DNA of 64,000 bases. Origin: Neobacillus vireti (GTDB lineage: Bacteria > Bacillota > Bacilli > Bacillales > Cytobacillaceae). The stretch is from the NCBI RefSeq assembly GCF_001026695.1, contig NZ_LDNB01000012.1, forward strand, positions 553,378-617,377, written 5' to 3'. Of this stretch, positions 19,143 to 26,709 are shown one piece after another. The notes beneath the pieces were generated by a model. That model made no database searches, had not been told where the DNA came from, and saw only the letters and a list, made by a program, of their open reading frames with translations. Both the position numbers and the translations under genes were made by a program. Every line of letters begins with the position of its first letter. The first letter of the stretch is position 1.

Positions 19143-19318
19143 GAAAAGCGCAAGCGCCCTGTTCAGCGGCGTATGGCCTGGAGCGCTCCAACTGAGATAA
19201 AGGAAACACGAAGAGCGTAGCGATTCGATGTTGACTTATCGTAGGGCGGAGAGCGAAGGACATTAGCCGCTAGGGCGCTGGAGCTGGACTCAAAGTTCAA
19301 TGATTTAAATTCTGATAA
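19143..19318. repeat. Dispersed repeat element, family A, copy 1
   Basis: A 176-base sequence closely matches 47908-48083. Shared blocks include CTGAGATAAAGGAAACACG, the CGATGTTGACTTATCGTAGGG region and the tail CAAAGTTCAATGA. Arms such as AGCGGC/GCCGCT can pair, so it could fold as RNA. No protein is encoded. Both copies start right after a TAG stop codon. Confidence 0.88.
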
Positions 19319-19330
19319 GATAACAAAAAT

Positions 19331-19358
19331 GGCACCCAAGGATTTAAACCTGGGTGCC
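19331..19358. terminator. Terminator of the ABC-F gene
   Basis: GGCACCCAAGG pairs with CCTGGGTGCC across a 7-base loop, with T runs on both strands. Confidence 0.8.
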
Positions 19359-19371
19359 TTTTTCTGTTCTA

Positions 19372-21033
<1,662 letters not shown>

Positions 21034-21180
21034 TCATGAAAATAGAAGAAGAGCGAATTCCGTTTTTAAGGGTAAGATTCTAGTAAGAAAAATTTTCTAA
21101 AAATTTTTTTCTATTTTCACACTTTATTCATAAATTTGTTGTAGAATTGTTTTTAAGAAGTCTTAAAGAGGGTGAGAAGT

Positions 21181-21315
21181 ATGGCAAAAAAACAGCTTAC
21201 TGAACTCGTTAACAAGTTAAAAAAAGCAGGTATTAAGGCGAGTCTAACCAAACCAAAGTCCAATTACCTATTATCTTTACAGCAAATTAAAAAATTTCCT
21301 TCATCCGTGAATTAA
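21181..21315 (+). CDS. Small basic protein with SAP/HeH-like pattern
   Basis: A 44-residue basic protein (MAKKQLTELVNKLKKAGIKA ... QQIKKF). AGAGGGTGAGAAGT precedes ATG 21181, so translation is likely. The pattern of two short helices with a GIKASLTKPKS turn recalls SAP/HeH nucleic-acid-binding motifs, but at this length the match is weak. It is divergent from the ABC-F gene and ends at its own terminator. Confidence 0.55.
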   Translation: MAKKQLTELVNKLKKAGIKASLTKPKSNYLLSLQQIKKFPSSVN

Positions 21316-21333
21316 ATAAGAAAAGATGGTAAT

Positions 21334-21370
21334 AAAAGCGATTGATCCAAAGGGACTAACCGCTTTTTTT
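21334..21370 (+). terminator. Terminator of the small basic gene
   Basis: AAAAGCG (21334-21340) pairs with CGCTTTT (21361-21367), with imperfect inner pairing and a following T run. Confidence 0.6.
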
Positions 21371-21372
21371 AT

Positions 21373-21975
21373 TCACCTAATTTTCTCTATGATTTTGTCG
21401 TAGACATCTTGTTTATTAAAGCCTTTTCCCATTGGAAATTTCGCAGTAAATTTATTGTTTTGATCCACTAAATAAATAAACGTTGAATGGACGAACTGTC
21501 CGTTTCCCGGGTCCTTGTATTGAAATTGCAAGGCATCCGTTACCCGGTTAATATAGCTTTGATCCCTTTTTATATTTTTCTTTTCCCCCGTTAAAAACAT
21601 CCAATGATTGTCATTGTTAATTCCGAACCCTTTCATATACACTTGAAGAATCTCTGGGGTATCACGATAGGGGTCAATTGTTATCGTGATAAATTCAATA
21701 TCCTTACCGAAAACTCCACTTTTTACTAAATCCTTTTTCAGATCCACCATCTTTTGTGTGGTAGTTGGACAAATGTCTGGACATTGGGTATAAATAAATT
21801 CTATTAGCTTTAATTTGGTCTTATCCTTACCAAAATTATAGGTTTCGCCATTCTGGTTAATTAAGCTGACATTTGCTGGTATGACCGCATTTGCATCCCG
21901 AATGAGAAAGAAAGAAATTCCTCCGGCTATACCGAAGAACACGGCAAGACAGCAAATGAGATAGATTTTTTTCAT
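21373..21975 (-). CDS. Sco1/SenC-family copper chaperone (YpmQ-like)
   Basis: Membrane-anchored thioredoxin-fold protein of the Sco family, which supplies copper or reduces cysteines at the CuA site of cytochrome c oxidase. N-terminal membrane helix (about 3-24), then the copper motif CPDIC (TQCPDICPTT) near residue 75 and the ligand His in FVHSTFIYL near 160. The 200-residue length is usual. ATG 21975 follows AGGAGGG by six bases, better than the upstream in-frame GTG at 21990. Confidence 0.92.
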   Translation of the reverse strand: MKKIYLICCLAVFFGIAGGISFFLIRDANAVIPANVSLINQNGETYNFGKDKTKLKLIEFIYTQCPDICPTTTQKMVDLKKDLVKSGVFGKDIEFITITIDPYRDTPEILQVYMKGFGINNDNHWMFLTGEKKNIKRDQSYINRVTDALQFQYKDPGNGQFVHSTFIYLVDQNNKFTAKFPMGKGFNKQDVYDKIIEKIR

Positions 21976-22113
21976 AACATTCCCTCCTACCATTAAGATA
22001 AAGAAGTTTTTTTAAAAAGGATATGGATATTCTGTGAACAAACATAATGATTCTGATTTGTCATTCATTTATACTTATTATTGGTTGTAATTTTGGAAAG
22101 TTAGGTGTTAAAC

Positions 22114-22509
22114 ATGATTAGAACGATGGGAAAATTTTCGATTCAAATGTTGATACTTATTGGTATTTATCAAATTGGCAATCTTACAGTGCGGATTTTC
22201 CATTTGCCGATCCCTGGTAACGTCAGCGGTATAATTATTCTTTTCTTCTTGCTTTGGATAGGTATCATTAAGATTGACCATATAGAAATGGCGGCTGGCT
22301 GGCTGCTAAAGCATCTAAGCTTCTTCTTTATTCCGATTTCGGTAGGATTAATGACACTAGGGCCGGTCTTTGTAACGAAAGGCGTATCCTTCCTGCTTGT
22401 TCTTATCGTTAGTGCATTTATTGGTCTTTTATCAGCGGGAAAAGCAACGCAAGCCGTCATTATGAAAAAAGAAAAGGAAAAAGTAAACTATCATGATCAC
22501 GCTTTATAG
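22114..22509 (+). CDS. LrgA/CidA-family membrane protein
   Basis: A four-helix small membrane protein (132 residues) of the CidA/LrgA family, with the conserved LPIPGNVSGIIILF and the end motif GLLSAGKATQAV. It is paired by a 17-base overlap with the LrgB-type gene. Such pairs were named holin-like, but in Bacillus subtilis the related PftAB (YsbAB) pair imports pyruvate. Without the regulator LytST nearby I cannot choose. ATG 22114 is preferred over the in-frame GTG 22105, which is part of the ribosome site. Confidence 0.85.
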   Translation: MIRTMGKFSIQMLILIGIYQIGNLTVRIFHLPIPGNVSGIIILFFLLWIGIIKIDHIEMAAGWLLKHLSFFFIPISVGLMTLGPVFVTKGVSFLLVLIVSAFIGLLSAGKATQAVIMKKEKEKVNYHDHAL

Positions 22510-23170
22510 TATTCTCTTAACTATGTCTGTCTATTATTTTGCACGTTTCCTAGCAGCGAAATATTCCTCTCCGTTAACAAGTCCGGTATTTATTAGCACG
22601 GTCATCATTATCATTTTTTTAGTTATGTCAAATGTTTCTTATGATGAATACATTCCTGCAAAAAACATCATGACCTATTTGCTTGGTCCAGCAACGATTG
22701 CTTTAGCAGTACCCATTTACAAAAATCGGCTTATGTTTGCTAAATACTTTGTCGCAGCTATTATGGGGTTGTCAATCGGGATTATTACCACGATAACATC
22801 TGCCATTCTATTAGCAAAATGCTTTCAATTTTCGAAAGATTTTACGCTTGCTTTAACCGTAAAATCGGTAACTGTTCCGGTTGCAACGGAAATAGGGAAG
22901 ATAATTCATGGCAATATCTCGTTAATCGTTGCCTATGTGATTATAACTGGAATGATTGGCGCGATGTTTGGAGCAAAGCTCTTGAACATGTTTAAGGTTG
23001 ATCATCCATTTGCCCGAGGGCTGTCTATAGGTACGATTGCCCATGGAATTGGAACTGCAGAGGCAGTAAAGGAAGGAGAGATTCAAGGGGCAGTTGCAGG
23101 TGCAGCGATGGGGATTGCAGCAGTATTCACGTCGTTTATCATCCCATATCTCATTCCTTTAATGTTTTAA
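22493..23170 (+). CDS. LrgB/CidB-family membrane protein
   Basis: A 225-residue polytopic membrane protein of the LrgB family, partner of the preceding LrgA-type protein. Motifs are KSVTVPVATEIGKIIHGN and AHGIGTAEAVKEGEIQGAVAGAAMGIA, which are strongly conserved in the family. The frames overlap by 17 bases, consistent with translational coupling. Function is either murein hydrolase control or pyruvate/C3 transport as in PftAB. Confidence 0.88.
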   Translation: MITLYSILLTMSVYYFARFLAAKYSSPLTSPVFISTVIIIIFLVMSNVSYDEYIPAKNIMTYLLGPATIALAVPIYKNRLMFAKYFVAAIMGLSIGIITTITSAILLAKCFQFSKDFTLALTVKSVTVPVATEIGKIIHGNISLIVAYVIITGMIGAMFGAKLLNMFKVDHPFARGLSIGTIAHGIGTAEAVKEGEIQGAVAGAAMGIAAVFTSFIIPYLIPLMF

Positions 23171-23190
23171 TTGAGGTTTAGATTTGTATA

Positions 23191-23219
23191 TTGACATATG
23201 GTTCCAAATATCATATTCT
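23191..23219 (+). promoter_or_regulatory. Consensus sigma-A promoter of the mutS2-like leader
   Basis: TTGACA (23191-23196) and TATTCT (23214-23219) have a 17-bp spacer. Transcription would start near 23226, giving a leader of about 320 bases before the MutS2-like gene. Confidence 0.8.
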
Positions 23220-23258
23220 TTAGAAGAATTTAATTTTTCTTATAAGGGAGTATGTTTT

Positions 23259-23282
23259 ATGTCTGGTGTCGTTCTTAACTAA
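23259..23282 (+). CDS. Seven-residue upstream ORF (leader peptide MSGVVLN)
   Basis: AAGGGAG (23244-23250) is 8 bases from ATG 23259, an ideal spacing, and the frame ends after seven codons (MSGVVLN, stop TAA). It starts about 33 bases after the predicted transcription start. Its stop codon abuts a hairpin. The layout is that of short leader peptides that sense ribosome stalling in antibiotic-inducible genes; the residues themselves do not identify a known arrest peptide. Confidence 0.55.
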   Translation: MSGVVLN

Positions 23283-23489
23283 TCCAATCAATTGGATAGT
23301 TTCATTCCGGGTAGTCTCGTTTTTTGAATTACATGAACGGGGTCTTATTTAGTCATGGAATGAAGATAAGAACAATGGGCAAGCATACGCATACATCCTT
23401 TTACCAATGTAGCTGTGTACACTCGTGTAGACAGTTTTTATTTTGGTTAAATTTGAGTATGAAAAATGAGTGATTCCACTCATATCCTT

Positions 23490-23524
23490 TAGCCGCAATG
23501 ACATTGTTCATTGCGGCTATTTTT
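23490..23524 (+). terminator. Intrinsic terminator inside the mutS2-like leader
   Basis: A perfect 12-bp stem (23490-23501 with 23508-23519, loop CATTGT) is followed by five T. It lies only 7 bases before the AGGAGG of the next gene and well after the promoter at 23191, so readthrough must be regulated or partial. Confidence 0.85.
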
Positions 23525-23544
23525 AATTTAAGGAGGAAAATAAA

Positions 23545-25473
23545 TTGAACCTGCATACCATTAACACTTTAGAATTCAACCAAATTAAAGAACAAATTAC
23601 ACAATACGCTTTGACAAAAGAGGGGAAAGCAAAAATCGGGTGCCTGACACCTTCTACCAATAAAAGGCAAATTGAAGCGTGGCTTGATGAGGTTTCGGAG
23701 GCGGTTGAAATATTGAAAAAGAGTGCAAGTGTTCCTGTTCATGGGCTTGACGGGATGGAACAGCTGATAGGGAATATGAATAAGGGTGCTGTGCTTAGAC
23801 CAGATCAGTTGACAAAATTTTATGATTTTTTGGATTGCTGCGGCAAGATGCGCCGCTTTATGAAGGATAAAATTTACTACGCTCCAAGAGTGTCCGCCTA
23901 TATAGATGCAATTGATGAATTACCTGAGTTAGCAAGTGAAATCATCCGCTGTATTCGAAATGGCAGAGTAGATGATTATGCGAGCAAGGATCTATTAAAA
24001 ATAAGAAAGCAAATAGCCATACATGAGGAACGGCTGAAAGAAAAAACAATGCAATTGATTCGCTCGAATAAATATAAAACGTATTTACAGGAAAATGTAG
24101 TCAGCCAGAGAAATGGGCGCTACGTTATTCCGATTAAAAAGGAATTTCGGAATAAACTAAAAGGAACGGTGTTAGATACTTCGGCTTCCGGTTCCACTCT
24201 GTTTATTGAGCCTGAAGAAATCACCATTTACCAGGACCAGTTAACGTGGGCAATTGCCGATGAAGAAATGGAAGAGCAAAAGGTTTTGAGTTATTTAACC
24301 GGTTTAGTTGAGGAAAAGGAACAGCAGATCCACCTAGCAATGGAAACAATGGTCCACTATGACTTCTTATTTGCAAAAGCAAAGTATTGTCGTTTTATTA
24401 ATGGCTCTAAAGTGAGTATTAATGAAACAGATGAAATTAGTTTGATTCAAGCGAGGCATCCGCTCTTAGGAGAAAAAGCGGTGCCGTTGTCACTCAGGTT
24501 AGATAGGGAGCAGCAGGCATTAGTTATTACCGGTCCGAATACGGGCGGAAAAACGGTAACAATTAAAACTGTCGGTCTATTAACCTTAATGGTCCAGTGC
24601 GGTCTTCATATTCCTGCAGCCGAACAAAGTAAACTTTGTGTCTTTGAGAAGATACTGGTGGATATCGGGGACGGACAGAGTATAGCAGAAAATTTAAGTA
24701 CGTTCAGTTCAAGAATTGTCAATATTATTGAAATCTTGAAGGATACTACTAACCGGACATTGGTTTTATTAGATGAACTTGGGTCTGGAACGGATCCCGG
24801 GGAAGGAATGGGACTGGCGACAGCGATACTGGAAACCCTTTATGAAAAAGGAGCCGCTATCCTGGCCACGACACATTATAGTGAGATTAAAGAGTTCGCC
24901 GAAACACATCACGGATTTATTAATGGTTCAATGGAATTTGATTTAAATACACTTAGTCCAACCTATCGCTTAAATATAGGCAGAGGCGGGGATAGTCGGG
25001 CATTTGCAATTGCTCTAAAGCTTGGGATTCACCCGAAAATTATTGAGAGAGCCCATCACATTACCTATAAGGAAGAGAAGCAGTATACAACGGAAGTAAC
25101 AACTACGTGGAAATTGAAGGAATTAGAAAAACAAGTGATGGTAAATAAATACAAGGACCGTAAAAGTGACACGAACAAAACCGAGATGAAAGTGTCAATT
25201 TTTCAGCATGGTGATAATGTAAAGATTTCGCCAACAAACGAGTTTGGGATTGTCTATTCCGGTCCTGATACCCATGGGAATTATGTGGTTCAGATTAAGG
25301 GGGAGAAATCATTAATCAACCATAAGAGGATTAAGCTATATATCGCAGCCAATGAGCTGTACCCTGACGATTATGATTTCGATATTATTTTCCAAACTAA
25401 AGAAAACCGCAAGAAAAGCAAACTTCTTTCCAAAGGACATGAGGAAAATTTAACGATTGATTATAATGAATAA
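23545..25473 (+). CDS. MutS2-like ATPase lacking the Smr nuclease domain
   Basis: A 642-residue MutS-family protein. The N-terminal MutS2-type core is followed by the ATPase: Walker A GPNTGGKTVTIKT (about 331-343), Walker B LLDELGSGTDPGE (about 410-422) and the TTHYSEIKEFA motif (about 445). A coiled-coil region and a beta KOW-like segment (about 550-600, QHGDNVKISPTNEFGIVYSG) follow. Standard MutS2 is about 785 residues and ends in an Smr nuclease domain, absent here; a short basic tail takes its place. Bacillus MutS2 splits collided ribosomes. Start TTG 23545 is 8 bases after AGGAGG. It sits behind a terminator-containing leader with a 7-codon ORF, suggesting induction by translation stress. 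Confidence 0.85.
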   Translation: MNLHTINTLEFNQIKEQITQYALTKEGKAKIGCLTPSTNKRQIEAWLDEVSEAVEILKKSASVPVHGLDGMEQLIGNMNKGAVLRPDQLTKFYDFLDCCGKMRRFMKDKIYYAPRVSAYIDAIDELPELASEIIRCIRNGRVDDYASKDLLKIRKQIAIHEERLKEKTMQLIRSNKYKTYLQENVVSQRNGRYVIPIKKEFRNKLKGTVLDTSASGSTLFIEPEEITIYQDQLTWAIADEEMEEQKVLSYLTGLVEEKEQQIHLAMETMVHYDFLFAKAKYCRFINGSKVSINETDEISLIQARHPLLGEKAVPLSLRLDREQQALVITGPNTGGKTVTIKTVGLLTLMVQCGLHIPAAEQSKLCVFEKILVDIGDGQSIAENLSTFSSRIVNIIEILKDTTNRTLVLLDELGSGTDPGEGMGLATAILETLYEKGAAILATTHYSEIKEFAETHHGFINGSMEFDLNTLSPTYRLNIGRGGDSRAFAIALKLGIHPKIIERAHHITYKEEKQYTTEVTTTWKLKELEKQVMVNKYKDRKSDTNKTEMKVSIFQHGDNVKISPTNEFGIVYSGPDTHGNYVVQIKGEKSLINHKRIKLYIAANELYPDDYDFDIIFQTKENRKKSKLLSKGHEENLTIDYNE

Positions 25474-25481
25474 AAAAATGA

Positions 25482-25518
25482 AAGCTGGAACTTTTGTGAA
25501 GAAGTTCCAGCTTTTTTT
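25482..25518. terminator. Terminator after the mutS2-like gene
   Basis: AAGCTGGAACTT (25482-25493) pairs with AAGTTCCAGCTT (25502-25513), then a T run. It also faces the convergent small gene. Confidence 0.88.
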
Positions 25519-25648
25519 ATTTCTGTTTCATATATTGTTTTGCAAGCAACTCTTTTACTTCATTATAGCTTAAACCAGACTGGCTGTTTAACCGTTTGAC
25601 CTCTTCAATGTCAGTTCCTACAACAGTATATCCTTTTTGATTTTTCAT
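25517..25648 (-). CDS. Small protein with a gamma-SASP-like motif
   Basis: A 43-residue protein (MKNQKGYTVVGTDIEEVKRL, then NSQSGLSYNEVKELLAKQY). GGAGG lies about 8 bases upstream of ATG 25648. The GTDIEEVKRLNSQSGLSYNE core recalls the repeat unit of gamma-type small acid-soluble spore proteins, but only one unit is present. I infer a spore-associated role; the function is unknown. Confidence 0.6.
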   Translation of the reverse strand: MKNQKGYTVVGTDIEEVKRLNSQSGLSYNEVKELLAKQYMKQK

Positions 25649-25730
25649 TTTTTAATTCCTCCAAAGTTAGAATGTTTTCCGAAATGAAAAGGGACTTTTT
25701 GGACATACTATGAAAAAGGAGGCGGTTCTC

Positions 25731-25913
25731 ATTTTTTATGGTAAACGTAAAGAAGAAGAAATTGAAGTTATAATGGTGGATACTGAAATTTATTCGTGTA
25801 TGGACCATTCATGTATCGGGTGGATGAGAAAAGATTTTGTTGCAGATGACTTACTTTGCCCGATGTGCGGCAATGAAATGACACATGAAATAAGAGAGCT
25901 TCCGAAAATTTAA
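25731..25913 (+). CDS. YdjO-like cold-inducible zinc-ribbon protein, likely AUU start
   Basis: A small protein (about 60 residues) with two Cys pairs, CMDHSCIGWMRKDF and CPMCG. This matches the YdjO family of Bacillus (C-x4-C-x-GW-x-RK-x-F ... CPLCG), a cold-inducible protein of unknown role. The strong AAAAAGGAGG (25713-25722) lies inside the frame that begins at ATG 25710, so that ATG has no ribosome site of its own. An ATT codon at 25731 is 8 bases after GGAGG and gives the family-like N-terminus (M)FYGKRKEEE. I therefore favour an AUU start; the next in-frame ATG at 25773 would remove part of the N-terminus. Confidence 0.75.
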   Translation: MFYGKRKEEEIEVIMVDTEIYSCMDHSCIGWMRKDFVADDLLCPMCGNEMTHEIRELPKI

Positions 25914-25929
25914 TAACGGGATAATGCAG

Positions 25930-25961
25930 AAGACTGTCACAGGACATTTGACAGTCTTTTT
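25930..25961. terminator. Terminator of the ydjO-like gene
   Basis: AAGACTGTCA (25930-25939) pairs with TGACAGTCTT (25949-25958), then T residues. Confidence 0.85.
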
Positions 25962-25984
25962 TATTTCCCGTAGGAAACGAACTA

Positions 25985-26170
25985 CTATAGATTTTCGTTC
26001 TGTTGCCCAATTTCATCGCCTGCAATTATGGTATTCGCTTCTTCAAGGTATTTATGTTCATCCACTGAATCCCCGGCAATATTTTTTAAATTAGGAAAAA
26101 TAGCGCCATTATTTATCGTCATTTGAGGTTCTTTTGGAGCCGTAGTTAAATAATCTTCCTTTTTCGCCAT
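25985..26170 (-). CDS. Hypothetical 61-residue protein
   Basis: A soluble acidic protein (MAKKEDYLTTAPKEPQMTIN ... EDEIGQQ-type end). AAGGAG is 9 bases upstream of ATG 26170; in-frame ATGs at 26179 and 26176 overlap that site. I recognise no family, and there is no membrane segment, Cys pair or catalytic motif. Good ribosome site and coding-like composition support a real gene. Confidence 0.6.
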   Translation of the reverse strand: MAKKEDYLTTAPKEPQMTINNGAIFPNLKNIAGDSVDEHKYLEEANTIIAGDEIGQQNENL

Positions 26171-26255
26171 TCCCATCATCTCCTTAATTAAAGTTTTTGT
26201 TTCCCAAGCAAAGATTATCCCTGCCTAATCCTATCCAAAACGGAAATAACATGAA

Positions 26256-26286
26256 AAAACTCTCCATTACCTGGAGAGTTTTTTTC
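26256..26286. terminator. Terminator between two small genes
   Basis: AACTCTCC pairs with GGAGAGTT around a short loop, with A and T runs on either side. It ends the yhfH-like gene on the minus strand. Confidence 0.8.
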
Positions 26287-26291
26287 AATTC

Positions 26292-26429
26292 CTATTCTTC
26301 TCGTTTTGATAAACAGCGATCGCATTCCATTAAATAGCTTTCTGCTTGTTCCTCCATGATGTGTTGACCACATTCTGGACATTCCTTCTTTGGCAGGTTT
26401 CTGAAAAATTCAACCGGGCTCATTAACAT
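26292..26429 (-). CDS. YhfH-family zinc-ribbon protein
   Basis: A 45-residue protein: MLMSPVEFFRNLPKK, then CPECG and CDRC, the two Cys pairs of a small zinc ribbon. It matches the YhfH family of Bacillaceae, function unknown. AGGAGG is about 8 bases before ATG 26429. It ends at a strong terminator. Confidence 0.8.
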   Translation of the reverse strand: MLMSPVEFFRNLPKKECPECGQHIMEEQAESYLMECDRCLSKREE

Positions 26430-26586
26430 AATAAAATCCTCCTTTGTTAATACAGTTTATTTAAAATCCGTTTGTTATAGTACAGTATAAACAAAAAAAG
26501 CGAAAATGTGTAGACTATTTTTTAAAAAATCCAAAGAATTTTAAAAAATAAGTCTTTTATCACAAAAACCGATAAGGGTGATTTAA

Positions 26587-26709
26587 ATGAATATATTTTT
26601 TAGTTTTTTAGTAAATTTGCCTTTCCTATTGATTTTATACTTCCATAACGTACTCCTTTACATTACAATCATAGTAGAAACAGATATGGAAATGGGGGAT
26701 GCTGGATAA
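26587..26709 (+). CDS. Small membrane protein coupled to the histidine kinase
   Basis: A 40-residue frame, MNIFFSFLVNLPFLLILYF followed by HNVLLYITIIVETDMEMG, with one or two hydrophobic segments and an acidic end. AAGGGTG lies 8 bases before ATG 26587. Its TAA stop overlaps the ATG of the kinase gene by one base (TAATG), so the two should be translationally coupled. I do not recognise the sequence. A role as a small partner of the kinase's membrane sensor is inference. Confidence 0.5.
   Translation: MNIFFSFLVNLPFLLILYFHNVLLYITIIVETDMEMGDAG

Larger units (their letters stand above)
23226..23544 (+). promoter_or_regulatory. Long leader with alternative hairpins (candidate attenuator) before the mutS2-like gene
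   Basis: The leader holds a 7-codon ORF and then a hairpin directly after its stop codon (ATCCAAT/ATTGGAT, 23282-23297). TTCATTCC (23301-23308) can pair with GGAATGAA (23357-23364). The competing pair TCTTAT/ATAAGA (23343-23348 and 23366-23371) encloses the second partner. TCATTCCGG (23302-23310) can also pair, with one mismatch, with CCGCAATGA (23493-23501), which is the 5' arm of the terminator. Such mutually exclusive pairings are what a terminator/antiterminator switch needs. The folds are read by eye and not energy-tested. Confidence 0.6.

Noticed and set aside
19143..19318. Repeat family A considered as a CRISPR or IS fragment
   Set aside because: Only one unit at each site, no spacers and no transposase-like coding.
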